Source: Lentzea aerocolonigenes (GTDB lineage: Bacteria > Actinomycetota > Actinomycetes > Mycobacteriales > Pseudonocardiaceae). From it: a stretch of DNA of 64,000 bases. Made by a program: the position numbers and the translations under genes. Under the pieces are notes generated by a model that was given only the letters and a program-made list of their open reading frames with translations, was not told where the DNA came from and ran no database searches. Position 1 is the stretch's first letter; each line of letters opens with the position of its first letter. Positions 7,970 through 15,889 of this stretch are shown here, piece by piece. Where the stretch lies: contig NZ_BBOJ01000018.1 of assembly GCF_000974445.1 (NCBI RefSeq), forward strand, positions 1 to 64,000, given 5' to 3'.

Positions 7970-7988
7970 GCCCTGTCCGGACAAGGGC
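7970..7988 (-). terminator. Probable terminator hairpin downstream of dedA
   Basis: GCCCTGTCC/GGACAAGGGC forms a near-perfect stem with one bulged base, about 50 bases beyond the stop of the minus-strand DedA gene. On the minus strand it is followed by a short T-containing run. GGAAGCGCCCTGTCC here resembles a second copy at 6834-6848. Confidence 0.5.
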
Positions 7989-8039
7989 GGTGGTGTTCGG
8001 ACCTGGTCGGCGGCGCGGCGCCCTTCCTCGCCCAACGCC

Positions 8040-8678
8040 TCAGGCGGTCGTGACTTCCTCTCCCTCGAGCTTCTCCGCGGCCTTGGCCAGACGACGCTTC
8101 ACGACGAGGACGCCGACCACGCCCGCCACCACGGCGATCGCCAGGCCGGCGTAGGAGAAGCCCTTCAACCACTTCTCGGCCACCACGCCGAGGTAGTAGA
8201 CGGCGGCGGTCGTGCCTCCTGCCCACGCCACGCCGCCCAGTGCGTTGGCCACGAGGAACTTGCCGTAGTTCATGTGCAGCGAACCCGCGAGCGGGCCCGC
8301 GAGAATGCGCAGCAGTGCCACGAACCGGCCGAAGAACACGGCCCACGCACCACGTTTCTGGAACACGCGCCGGGCGTGTTCCAGCTGCGTTTCGCCGAAG
8401 TGCTTGGGGAATTTGCGGCCCATCCAGGCGAACAGCCTCGGGCCGCCGCGCCGTCCGATGAGGTAGCCGAAGTTGTCGCCGATGATGGCGCCCGCGGTCG
8501 CCCACACGCCGATCCACAACGGGCTGAGGTTGTCGTGCTGCGACGCCAGCAGTGAGGCCGTGACCAGCACGATCTCGCCCGGGAGCGGGATGCCGAGCGA
8601 TTCGAAGCCGATCACCAGGCCGACGATCGCGTACACGAGCAGGGGTGGGATGGCTTCGAGCCACTGTTCGATCGGCAC
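8040..8678 (-). CDS. DedA-family membrane protein
   Basis: A 212-residue polytopic membrane protein with the DedA/SNARE-associated signatures 'FESLGIPLPGEIVL' (25-38), 'GDNFGYLIGRRGG' (67-79) and 'FFGRFVALLRILAGPLAG' (113-130). DedA proteins are lipid flippases/scramblases or membrane-homeostasis factors in the cytoplasmic membrane. About five hydrophobic segments and a basic C-terminal tail ('VVKRRLAKAAEKLEGEE') are visible. It is transcribed divergently from ccdA with only 23 bases between start codons, so the two promoters must overlap. A second DedA gene lies near 41 kb. Confidence 0.85.
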   Translation of the reverse strand: MPIEQWLEAIPPLLVYAIVGLVIGFESLGIPLPGEIVLVTASLLASQHDNLSPLWIGVWATAGAIIGDNFGYLIGRRGGPRLFAWMGRKFPKHFGETQLEHARRVFQKRGAWAVFFGRFVALLRILAGPLAGSLHMNYGKFLVANALGGVAWAGGTTAAVYYLGVVAEKWLKGFSYAGLAIAVVAGVVGVLVVKRRLAKAAEKLEGEEVTTA

Positions 8679-8688
8679 GCGGCAACAC

Positions 8689-8694
8689 TACCGT
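8689..8694 (+). promoter_or_regulatory. -10 element TACCGT for leaderless ccdA
   Basis: TACCGT lies exactly 7 bases before the GTG at 8702, the same spacing as at 4871, 49526 and 61502. No Shine-Dalgarno intervenes, suggesting a leaderless message. Confidence 0.45.
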
Positions 8695-8701
8695 CGCCGG
8701 T

Positions 8702-9493
8702 GTGAACGAGCTCGCACTCGCGGTCGTCGCCGGAATGGTCGCCACGGTCAACCCGTGCGGATTCGCGATGCTGCCCGCCTATTTGGCACTGGTCTCCCGG
8801 GACAGCACGAGCCGGGCGTTCATGTCCGGTTTGGTGATGACCGCCGGATTTGTCACGTTCTTCGGGCTGTTCGGTCTTCTGGTCACTCCGATCGCCACGA
8901 CTTTGAAGCGCTACCTGCCGTTCGTGACGGTGGTGATCGGGCTCGGCATGGTCGTGTTCGGCGTGCTTCTCGTGGCGGGCAGGTCGATCTACCTGCGGCT
9001 GCCGCAGCTGCGTGCCGCACCGAAGAGTCTGTGGTCGATGTACGGCTACGGCATCGCGTTCGCCGTCGCCTCTCTCTCGTGTGCGATCGGGCCGTTTCTC
9101 GCCGTTGTCGGCACATCGCTGCAGACGGGTGGCATCGCGTTCTTCGCGTACGCGCTCGGCATGGGGCTCGTTGTCACCGCACTGGCTGTGGCGGGTTCGG
9201 CGTTGGCGCCACGCATCAGGAAGCTGCTGCCACACGTCGGGCGCATTGGCGGTGTGGTGCTCGTGGTGGTGGGTGCGTACGTGACGTACTACGGCATCTA
9301 CGAGCTGCGGTTGTTCCTCGCCAACGGCAGCGCGATCGACCCGGTCGTGGGCGCTGCCGGTCGGTTCCAGAGCACGCTCGTCCAGATCGTGGCCGCCGTG
9401 GGTCCGTGGCCGTTCGTGGTCGTGCTGGCGATCGCGGGGGCGTGGTGGCTGAACCGGAGGAGGCGCAAGGCCGTACGCCCAGACAGGAGGTGA
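8702..9493 (+). CDS. ccdA: CcdA-like thiol:disulfide electron transporter
   Basis: A 263-residue membrane protein of the CcdA/DsbD-beta family, which carries reducing equivalents from cytoplasmic thioredoxin to extracytoplasmic thiol proteins. The first helix contains 'ATVNPCGFAMLPAYLAL' (first redox Cys) and a later helix 'ASLSCAIGPFLAVV' (second Cys). About six to seven transmembrane helices are present, and the tail is basic. The GTG start follows a -10-like TACCGT by 7 bases. The next gene, 7 bases downstream, encodes a thioredoxin-fold lipoprotein that is its probable electron acceptor. Confidence 0.85.
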   Translation: MNELALAVVAGMVATVNPCGFAMLPAYLALVSRDSTSRAFMSGLVMTAGFVTFFGLFGLLVTPIATTLKRYLPFVTVVIGLGMVVFGVLLVAGRSIYLRLPQLRAAPKSLWSMYGYGIAFAVASLSCAIGPFLAVVGTSLQTGGIAFFAYALGMGLVVTALAVAGSALAPRIRKLLPHVGRIGGVVLVVVGAYVTYYGIYELRLFLANGSAIDPVVGAAGRFQSTLVQIVAAVGPWPFVVVLAIAGAWWLNRRRRKAVRPDRR

Positions 9494-9500
9494 GGAGCCC

Positions 9501-9977
9501 ATGCGCTTCCTCGGAGTGCTGCTGGGAATGGTGTTGCTGCTCACGGGATGCGCCGACAAGGCGCCTCCCCCGGAGAAGTTCCAGTTCACCGCGAAGACCC
9601 TGGAGGGCGCGGAGTTCCGCGGCGACAAGCTCGTCGGGCAGCCCGCCGTGCTGTGGTTCTGGACGCCCTGGTGCCCGTCCTGCAACGCCGAGGCGTCCAA
9701 GGTCGCCCAGATCGCGAAGAAGTACGACAAGATCCAGTTCGTCGGTGTTGCGGCCGAGGACCAGCTCGACGCGATGAAGAAGTTCGTGGCCGACCACCAG
9801 ATGAACGGCTTCCCGCACCTCGCCGACCTCGACGGTTCCGTCTGGAAGCGGTTCGGGGTGACCGCGCAGCCCACCTTCGCGTTCGTGCGCGAGGACGGTT
9901 CGGTGGAGCTCCTCACCGGCGCGCCCACCGAGGAGCAACTGGACCAACGCGTGTCAGCTTTGATGCCAAAGGCTTGA
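9501..9977 (+). CDS. Thioredoxin-fold (redoxin) lipoprotein
   Basis: A 158-residue exported lipoprotein with a short signal and lipobox 'LLTGC' (Cys18 region). A thioredoxin-like domain follows with the active site 'TPWCPSCN', then 'GVTAQPTFAFV' containing the cis-proline. It resembles mycobacterial DsbF/MPT53-type proteins. Anchored on the outer face of the membrane, it would reduce or oxidise exported cysteine proteins, with CcdA, encoded immediately upstream, supplying electrons. AGGAGG-like sequence ('caggaggtgagg') lies before the ATG. Confidence 0.85.
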   Translation: MRFLGVLLGMVLLLTGCADKAPPPEKFQFTAKTLEGAEFRGDKLVGQPAVLWFWTPWCPSCNAEASKVAQIAKKYDKIQFVGVAAEDQLDAMKKFVADHQMNGFPHLADLDGSVWKRFGVTAQPTFAFVREDGSVELLTGAPTEEQLDQRVSALMPKA

Positions 9978-10064
9978 GACACCACGCCCTTTCACGAAAA
10001 AGTCCCTGCGCTGTAGGGACCAATGCCCGGTTCGCCGACGCGCGCGAGTTCGTATCGTCGGACC

Positions 10065-10089
10065 CGCCGCGCGGCGAAGCCGCGCGGCG
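10065..10089 (+). promoter_or_regulatory. Strong GC hairpin just before the RBS of the HPF-like gene
   Basis: Perfect 10-base arms CGCCGCGCGG and CCGCGCGGCG enclose a 5-base loop. The hairpin ends four bases before the AGGAGG ribosome binding site at 10093-10098. It could be the terminator of the upstream redox operon or a 5'-UTR control element; there is no T-run after it, which favours a leader structure. Confidence 0.55.
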
Positions 10090-10107
10090 TTGAGGAGGCA
10101 GGTGTCG

Positions 10108-10383
10108 ATGGACTACATCCAGGTTTCGCTCGCGGAGGCCATTCCCGAGCAGGCCAGGGACTACGCGTCGGCGCGGATCGGCTCGCTCGACCGGTACGCC
10201 CCCGCGCACGTCGACTTCGCCTGGGTCAACCTGACCTCGGACAAGACCATGATCCACGCGCACGCCCGGCTCGACCTCAAGTGGGTCGAGGTGCAGGCGT
10301 ACGCGGAGGCCGGCACCGTGACCGAGGTGATCGATCTGCTGCGCGAACGCATGCGCCGGCAGCTCGTCTCCATGCACAACTGA
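10108..10383 (+). CDS. HPF/S30AE-like ribosome-associated protein (short)
   Basis: A 91-residue protein resembling the N-terminal S30AE domain of hibernation promoting factors: 'YASARIGSLDRYAPAHVDFAWVNL', split near residues 15-38, then 'HARLDLKWVEVQAYAEA' and 'VIDLLRERMRRQL'. Such proteins bind the 30S subunit and silence or protect ribosomes in stationary phase. The dimerisation domain of long HPF is missing. ATG at 10108 lies 9 bases after AGGAGG; GTG at 10102 is too close to it. It converges on the PEP-synthase-like gene. Confidence 0.5.
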   Translation: MDYIQVSLAEAIPEQARDYASARIGSLDRYAPAHVDFAWVNLTSDKTMIHAHARLDLKWVEVQAYAEAGTVTEVIDLLRERMRRQLVSMHN

Positions 10384-10427
10384 CCTCGGTGAACTGAGCC
10401 CACCACCTGCGGAGGACGGGTGGGGGT

Positions 10428-12683
10428 TCACTGCACCCGTTTCACCGTCCCGCGCGCCCCGTCGACCTTGATCACGTCACCGGACGCGATGCGGGTCGTG
10501 GCGTTCCCGCAGCCCACCACGGCCGGGATGCCGAGTTCTCGCGCCACGATCGCCGCGTGCGACAGCGGTGCGCCGACGTCGGTCACCACCGCGGCGGCAC
10601 GGGTGAAGAGCGGCGTCCAGCCGATGTTCGTCACCGTCGTCACCAGGATTTCCCCCTGCTGCAACGAATCGCCGTCCTCGACCCGTGCGAGCACCCGCGC
10701 GACGCCTTCGACCACGCCCGCGGAGCTCGGGAAGCCGGTGACGTCCGACGGCATCGGCACGTCGGTGGTCGCGTCGTAGAGATCGGCACGGCGATTCGCC
10801 GAGGCGGCCCACGACTCCGGATCGAACCGTCCGCGGATCACGGCCGGGTACGGCGGCAGCGCGCGATAACGCTCGTAGGCCTTCCGTTGGGCGTGCACGC
10901 GATCCAACAACACGGCTTCACCACCCAGCACGCGCAACACGTCGTCGATCGGCAGGAAGAACAGGTCGTCACCCGTCGACGTCAGCTCTCCGGCCCTCAG
11001 CACGAACGTGCGCATCACCCAGAACGCGCGCACCATCTCTGAACGCGCTTGCTCTCGTGCGCGCGCGCCCGCTCCAATCCGGTCGAGTTGCTTGCGGATC
11101 TTCGAGACCTTCCCGGGATGCCGGGCCACCAACCGTTCCCAGGCCTCGGCCCGCAGCCGAGCCTGCCGCGCCAGCAACGCCTCCGGATCGGCCAGGGTCT
11201 CCAGCTGCCGGGAGATCCACTCCGGGTCCTCCGCCGGACGCGGCGCGGACACCTCGAACTCGCTGGCGCACCGGTGTCCCCAGGCCTGCGCGAACGTGTC
11301 GCGGTCGATCTCGCCGGACCGCAGCTTCGCCAGCCCGACCACCGGCCCCACGCTCGCGAGGCCCGCGCCGTCGTGGAACCCGGTGAGCAACGTGGCCGCG
11401 TCCTCCTCACCGACCAGCGCCCCGAGCTCGCGCCGGAACGTGGCCGGGCCACCCGCGATCATGCGCGCACCGGCGTCCAAGATGGGGCACACGAACCGCA
11501 GCAGTTGGTCGAGGTCCGAGCGCCACAGTTCGAGCAACGCCTGAGGAGTCGTGCAGGCCGCGATCTTCTCGTGCGCCCTGTCGCACCGTCCGGGGTTGTC
11601 GCGAACCAGCCGGGGGAGCCGCGTCCGGTAGAGGAACTGCTGTTTCAGCGGTCCGCCCGCCGACCGCAGCACCGCGCCGATGATGGCGGACCGCGACATC
11701 GGCAACGGCGGCACGGTCACGCCGTCCGGGATGCGGCCGAACGTCTCCTCGCCCGAGCGCAGCATCTCGTCGGCCTTGCCGATGGCCGTGCCGATCGCGG
11801 TGTAGGTGCTGATGTTGAGGTAGAACCGGCCGCCGATGTTGCCGGAGATCCGGTGGGGCCCGATCCTCATGCTCGACAGCACGCGCACCAGCGACCACGT
11901 CAGCGGCGTCATCACCTCGGGGATCGCCTCGCCGACGTTGCCGTTGGACCACAGGTAGTCGCCGTCGAGCGTGTCGTTCCACTCGACCCGCAACGACGTG
12001 ATGGGCCTCGCCTGCAGAATGTGGAACTCACCGCCCGCGAGCGCCCATTCGACGTCCATCGGCGTCCCGTACAAAGCCTCGATCCGCTCACCCAACGCGA
12101 TCAGTTCGGCCTTCTGCCGTTCGCCCAGCAGGTCGGCAGCATCCGCCTCCCCGCTGACCAGCGCCTCACCCAGCCCACGCACCGCGTTGATCACCGGTTG
12201 CGGGCGCCCGGTCAGCGGATCGGCCGTGAACAGCACGCCGGACACGTCGGCGGGCACCATCCGTTGCACTACAACAGCCATCTCGGCGTCGTGGACGTTG
12301 TTGCGCGCGCGGTAGGCCACGGCTCGTGACGACCGCAAGGAGTCCCAGCACCGCAGGACCGCGTCGAACAGCCCGTCCTCGGTCACGTCGAGCACCGTGT
12401 CGTGCTGCCCGGCGAACGACAGGCCGGGCAGGTCCTCCGCGGTGGCCGACGACCGCACCGCCACCGGTCCGCCCAGCGCCCGGAACGCCTCCAGCAGGCT
12501 CTCCATCGACCGCTCCCGGTAGGCGCGGGTCGTGAGGTGGAACCCGTCCGGCACCGGCAGACCGGCCTGTTTGAGCCTGGCCAGCGACGCGCCTTTGCCG
12601 CCGGCGGCCGCCAGGTCGGCTCGCGAGTCGTCGAGCGGAAGGATCAACGGGACCATGTCGCCATAGTTGTCGAAACGGGCCAC
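10428..12683 (-). CDS. PEP-synthase / rifampin phosphotransferase family protein
   Basis: A 751-residue phosphotransferase. The N-terminal ATP-grasp half shows 'GGKGASLARLKQAGLPVPDGF' in two parts around 28-48, 'VRSSATAEDLPGLSFAGQ', and 'EWALAGGEFHILQARPIT' closing the nucleotide site. The C-terminal swivelling domain carries the catalytic His in 'GAPLSHAAIVARELGIPA'. The architecture (ATP domain, long middle, His domain) fits rifampin phosphotransferase or PEP synthase-like paralogues; it lacks the PEP-synthase TIM barrel. The start is uncertain: GTG at 12683 or ATG at 12656, neither with a clear SD. It may inactivate a drug or serve energy metabolism. Confidence 0.75.
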   Translation of the reverse strand: MARFDNYGDMVPLILPLDDSRADLAAAGGKGASLARLKQAGLPVPDGFHLTTRAYRERSMESLLEAFRALGGPVAVRSSATAEDLPGLSFAGQHDTVLDVTEDGLFDAVLRCWDSLRSSRAVAYRARNNVHDAEMAVVVQRMVPADVSGVLFTADPLTGRPQPVINAVRGLGEALVSGEADAADLLGERQKAELIALGERIEALYGTPMDVEWALAGGEFHILQARPITSLRVEWNDTLDGDYLWSNGNVGEAIPEVMTPLTWSLVRVLSSMRIGPHRISGNIGGRFYLNISTYTAIGTAIGKADEMLRSGEETFGRIPDGVTVPPLPMSRSAIIGAVLRSAGGPLKQQFLYRTRLPRLVRDNPGRCDRAHEKIAACTTPQALLELWRSDLDQLLRFVCPILDAGARMIAGGPATFRRELGALVGEEDAATLLTGFHDGAGLASVGPVVGLAKLRSGEIDRDTFAQAWGHRCASEFEVSAPRPAEDPEWISRQLETLADPEALLARQARLRAEAWERLVARHPGKVSKIRKQLDRIGAGARAREQARSEMVRAFWVMRTFVLRAGELTSTGDDLFFLPIDDVLRVLGGEAVLLDRVHAQRKAYERYRALPPYPAVIRGRFDPESWAASANRRADLYDATTDVPMPSDVTGFPSSAGVVEGVARVLARVEDGDSLQQGEILVTTVTNIGWTPLFTRAAAVVTDVGAPLSHAAIVARELGIPAVVGCGNATTRIASGDVIKVDGARGTVKRVQ

Positions 12684-12716
12684 CCGCGTTCGTACAAAGG
12701 GCGAAAGGAGTCCACG

Positions 12717-13079
12717 ATGACCCAGCAGATCTCACCGAAGTACCTGCTCAGCATCTACCAGCCCGACGGTGAGGCCCCGCCGCCCGAGGTGCTCGACCCG
12801 ATCATGGCGAACCTGGCCGCGTTGAACGAGGAGATGCAGGCCAAGGGCGCCTGGGTGTTCGCCGTCGGCCTGCACCCGCCGTCGACCGCGACCGTGCTGA
12901 AGGCGAAGGACGACGACGTGCTGATGACCGACGGACCGTTCACCGAGGGCAAGGAGCACATCGGCGGTTTCACGATCATCCAGGCCGCCGACCTCGACGA
13001 GGCACTGGAGTGGGGGCGCCGGCTCGCGAAGGTGCTCGATCCGCTGTCGGTCGAGGTCAGGCCGATCGCGTTCGGATGA
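12717..13079 (+). CDS. YCII/DGPF-domain protein
   Basis: A 120-residue YCII-related protein containing the hallmark 'LMTDGPFTEGKEHIGGF' with the DGPF signature at about 75-80. DGPF proteins are the standard genomic partners of ECF42 sigma factors. The start is set by AAAGGAG seven bases upstream of the ATG. Its stop codon overlaps the start of the sigma-factor gene (ATGA), so translation is coupled. In related systems the DGPF gene is a direct target of the sigma factor. Its biochemical role is not established. Confidence 0.85.
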   Translation: MTQQISPKYLLSIYQPDGEAPPPEVLDPIMANLAALNEEMQAKGAWVFAVGLHPPSTATVLKAKDDDVLMTDGPFTEGKEHIGGFTIIQAADLDEALEWGRRLAKVLDPLSVEVRPIAFG

Positions 13080-14305
13080 TCGACGAGATCTTCCGCGCCG
13101 AGTACGGCCGCGCGGTGTCCGTCCTGACCCGCCTCCTCGGCGACATCGACCTCGCCGAGGAGGCGGTGCAGGACGCCTTCACCACGGCCGCGCAGCTGTG
13201 GCCGGTCAGAGGCGTGCCACCGGCGCCGGCCGGCTGGATCATCACGACCGCTCGCAACCGCGCGATCGACAGGCTGCGCCGGGAGAGCAGGGGCCGGGAG
13301 AAGCTCGCGGAGGCGGCGCTGCTCCAGCGCGGACCGGACGCGGAGGAGGTGCAGGACGTGCCCGACGACAGGCTGCGCATGATCTTCACCTGCTGCCACC
13401 CGTCGCTCGCGTTGCAGGCCCAGGTGGCGCTGACGCTGAAGCTGCTGGGCGGGTTGACGACCGCGGAGATCGCCAGGGCGTTCCTCGTGCCGGAACCGAC
13501 GATGGCACAACGGATCGTGCGGGCGAAGGGCAAGATCCGCGCCGCCCGCATCCCGTACCGCGTGCCGCGCGACGCCGACCTGCCCGACCGCCTGAAGGCG
13601 GTGCTCGCCGTCGTCTACCTGATCTTCAACGAGGGCTACCTCGGCAAACAGTCCCTGGAGGCGGAGGCGATCCGGCTCGGCAGGGTCCTCGCGCAGCTCA
13701 TGCCGGACGAACCGGAGGTGTGGGGCCTGCTCGCGTTGATGCTGCTCGTCGCGTCACGACGGGAGGCGCGTCTGCGCGACGGCGAGATCGTCCTGCTCGC
13801 GGACCAGGACCGCTCGCGGTGGAACGCGGAGATGGTCGCGGAAGGACAGGATGTCGTGCGCCGCTGCCTGCGCTGGAACCGGCCCGGCCCGTACCAGCTC
13901 CAGGCGGCGATCAACGCCGTCCACAGCGACCCGCCCACCGACTGGCACCAGGTCGTGGCGCTCTACGACCAGCTGATGGCGATCGCGCCGAGCCCGGTCG
14001 TGGCGCTGCACCGGGCGGTCGCCGTAGCAGAGACCCGCGGCCCGGCGCAGGCGTTGCGGGAGGTCGACGCGCTCGACCTCGACCGCTACCACCTGTTCCA
14101 CGCCGTGCGCGCCGATCTGCTGAGCCGGCTCGGCGAAGATCCGACCGCCGCGTTGGAGGCCGCGCTCGAACGGGCGGAGCACCCGGCCGAACGCGACCTC
14201 CTGCGACGACGGCTACGCCTTGCGGCGGCGGACCAGCAGAACCGCGCCGGCGAGCACGACCAGGACCAGCACGATCCACACCCAGGCCGGGACGCCTCCG
14301 GATGA
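13076..14305 (+). CDS. ECF42-type RNA polymerase sigma factor with C-terminal extension
   Basis: A 409-residue sigma factor. Region 2 covers about 1-75 ('LAEEAVQDAFTTA', 'AWII'-like 'GWIITTARNRAIDRLRR'). Region 4 covers about 105-165 ('LTTAEIARAFLVPEPTMAQRIVRAKGKI'). A long DUF6596/TPR-like C-terminal extension ('YLIFNEGYLG', 'PSPVVALHRAVAVAE') makes it ECF42. In this group the extension replaces an anti-sigma factor and controls activity. The DGPF partner lies directly upstream. The last about 30 residues are an Asp/His/Gln-rich tail that is antisense to CopC, an apparent run-on past the usual end. Confidence 0.88.
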   Translation: MIDEIFRAEYGRAVSVLTRLLGDIDLAEEAVQDAFTTAAQLWPVRGVPPAPAGWIITTARNRAIDRLRRESRGREKLAEAALLQRGPDAEEVQDVPDDRLRMIFTCCHPSLALQAQVALTLKLLGGLTTAEIARAFLVPEPTMAQRIVRAKGKIRAARIPYRVPRDADLPDRLKAVLAVVYLIFNEGYLGKQSLEAEAIRLGRVLAQLMPDEPEVWGLLALMLLVASRREARLRDGEIVLLADQDRSRWNAEMVAEGQDVVRRCLRWNRPGPYQLQAAINAVHSDPPTDWHQVVALYDQLMAIAPSPVVALHRAVAVAETRGPAQALREVDALDLDRYHLFHAVRADLLSRLGEDPTAALEAALERAEHPAERDLLRRRLRLAAADQQNRAGEHDQDQHDPHPGRDASG

Positions 14306-14761
14306 GGCCGGCGTGGTCGACGGTGCAGCGTTCGTCACCGGCGCGCTCATCGTGACCGAGGCCGGCGGGGGCGCCGTCGCGGACGAGGTCGCGGTGAGGG
14401 CCACGGTGAAGGTGAAGGTGCCGGAGACGACGTCACCGTCGTCGGCCTGAGCCCTCCACGCGACCGTGTGCGCCCCGGCGTGCACGGTCGCGCCGTCGAC
14501 GACCGCGGTGATGGTCCTGTCGACGGCCTGCGCCTGGCTGACCGGCCACTTGGCGCCGTCGGGTCCTGTGATCGTGATCGCGTCGCCGTCGGGCAGGCTG
14601 ACGACGTCGCTGAACGTCAGCTCGACCTGCTTGGGCGGTGCGTCGAGGGTAGCGCCGGACGCCGGGTTGCTGCTCTTGAGCTCGGCGTGGGCCTGCGCGG
14701 GGACGGCGATGGCCGTCGCGGCGAACAGTGCCAGCACGAGCGCGCTGAAGAAACGCCTCAC
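14213..14761 (-). CDS. CopC/YobA-like copper-binding protein with C-terminal anchor
   Basis: About 182 residues: a signal peptide ending 'VPAQA', a mature N-terminal 'HAELKSSNPASGATLDAPP' typical of CopC with its His ligand at residue 1 or 2, a beta-sandwich to about 120, a Thr/Pro/Ala-rich linker and one C-terminal transmembrane helix with 'RRRKA'. It binds copper on the outer face of the membrane. No CopD domain is fused or adjacent. The GTG at 14761 was chosen because the signal peptide begins there; an upstream start is possible. It overlaps the sigma-factor gene by 93 bases, tail to tail. Confidence 0.8.
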   Translation of the reverse strand: MRRFFSALVLALFAATAIAVPAQAHAELKSSNPASGATLDAPPKQVELTFSDVVSLPDGDAITITGPDGAKWPVSQAQAVDRTITAVVDGATVHAGAHTVAWRAQADDGDVVSGTFTFTVALTATSSATAPPPASVTMSAPVTNAAPSTTPASSGGVPAWVWIVLVLVVLAGAVLLVRRRKA

Positions 14762-14783
14762 GTGGCCGCAGCGTACGGGGTTC

Positions 14784-14814
14784 CCTGTCGGATTAGACAG
14801 GTTCGTTGCCTGTC
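14784..14814 (+). promoter_or_regulatory. Three CCTGTC half-sites in alternating orientation between copC-like and sigma genes
   Basis: CCTGTC (14784-14789), GACAGG (14796-14801) and CCTGTC (14809-14814) alternate with 12- and 13-base centre spacing in the short divergent promoter region. They end 28 bases before the sigma-factor ATG. They look like binding sites for a dimeric regulator, or could fold as mutually exclusive hairpins. Confidence 0.45.
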
Positions 14815-14841
14815 GGCACGGCGGCGCCTTCACTGACCGGC

Positions 14842-15330
14842 ATGCACGACTTCCTCCGCGTGCTCTACGACACCCACCAGCACAGCCTGCTGAACTACGC
14901 GACGGGCCTGACCGGAGACCGGGCGGCGGCCGAGGACGTGGTGCAGGAGACCTTCCTGCGCGCGTGGCGGCACCCCGAGTCGTTCGGCGACGGAACCTCC
15001 GCCCGCGGCTGGCTCATCACGGTGGCCCGCAACGTCGTCATCGACAGGGCACGGGCGCGGACGGTCCGGCCGCACGAGACCGGTGAGCACGAACCGGAAC
15101 CGGTGCCGGACCACGCGCAGCGGGTGGTCGACGCGTTGGTCATGGACGCCGTGCTCGCCTCACTGTCCTATGAACACCGACGGGTGCTCACCGAGCTCTA
15201 CTACAACGGGCGCACGTACACCGAGGCTGCTGTGTGTCTGGGCGTGCCGACCGGGACGGTGAAGTCGCGGACGCACTACGCGTTGTGCGAGCTGCGGCGT
15301 GCGTTCCAGGTCGAACCCCGGCGCGTGTGA
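14842..15330 (+). CDS. ECF sigma factor, SigL-like
   Basis: A 162-residue ECF sigma factor. Region 2 has 'LTGDRAAAEDVVQETFLRAW' split near 24-43 and 'RGWLITVARNVVIDRARA'. Region 4 has 'SYEHRRVLTELYYNGRTYTEAA' and 'LGVPTGTVKSRTHYAL'. It resembles mycobacterial/streptomycete SigL-type factors. No zinc-binding anti-sigma gene follows; instead two RsbW-like ATPases are encoded 80 bases downstream. It is divergent from the CopC gene across a region with three CCTGTC half-sites, which hints at joint control. Confidence 0.85.
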   Translation: MHDFLRVLYDTHQHSLLNYATGLTGDRAAAEDVVQETFLRAWRHPESFGDGTSARGWLITVARNVVIDRARARTVRPHETGEHEPEPVPDHAQRVVDALVMDAVLASLSYEHRRVLTELYYNGRTYTEAAVCLGVPTGTVKSRTHYALCELRRAFQVEPRRV

Positions 15331-15411
15331 CCGGTACGAACGTTGGTTGGTTTGGCCGCCGATGCACCTGGGTAACCCGCGCCCGAACTGATCAACTGAC
15401 CGAGGAGCGGT

Positions 15412-15807
15412 TTGGCGCGCGACCAGGCAGCGAGGACGGGTGAGCCGGCTCATCTGCCCCTGGGCAGGCAACGGCCGAGTCTGGCGACCGTCCGGCGCTG
15501 GGTGCGGCTCGAACTGACGGGAGAGGACACCGACTGCGTCGCAGACGTGCTGTTGGTGGTCAACGAGCTCGTCAGCAACGCCTACCGGTACACCTCCGAA
15601 CCGTCGTTCCTGCGCGTCGTCGTGGAGAGATCGAAAATTCGTGTCGAGATCGAGCACGACGCCCGCGCGCACCCGCCGTTGCGCAAGGTCTCGCGCCCGC
15701 AGCGGGGATATGGCCTGGTCCTGGTCGCGCGACTGTCGGACCGGTGGGGTGTCGACAGGGCGCACGGCGGCACCGTGGTGTGGGCCGATCTTCCCCGGGA
15801 GCTCTGA
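15412..15807 (+). CDS. RsbW-like ATP-binding regulator (HATPase_c)
   Basis: A 131-residue single-domain GHKL ATPase. The N box is 'VLLVVNELVSNAYRYT' at about 45-60 and a degenerate G box is 'RGYGLVLVARLSDRWGV'. Such small HATPase proteins act as anti-sigma factor kinases or partner-switching regulators. The start is a TTG preceded by GAGGAG with 4-base spacing; no better start is available. A second HATPase gene of similar size follows. Confidence 0.75.
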   Translation: MARDQAARTGEPAHLPLGRQRPSLATVRRWVRLELTGEDTDCVADVLLVVNELVSNAYRYTSEPSFLRVVVERSKIRVEIEHDARAHPPLRKVSRPQRGYGLVLVARLSDRWGVDRAHGGTVVWADLPREL

Positions 15808-15889
15808 TTCCAGTTCGGTGGGTTTCGATCTGCGTTCCAGTGGGTACGGATCCTGCTGCCTTGAACCACCAGGGCACGGGGAGATGCTG

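Noticed and set aside
10015..10032. DosR-like box (GGGACCAATGCCC) before the HPF-like gene
   Set aside because: Several positions differ from the DosR consensus and the length is off by one; neighbours alone are not enough.
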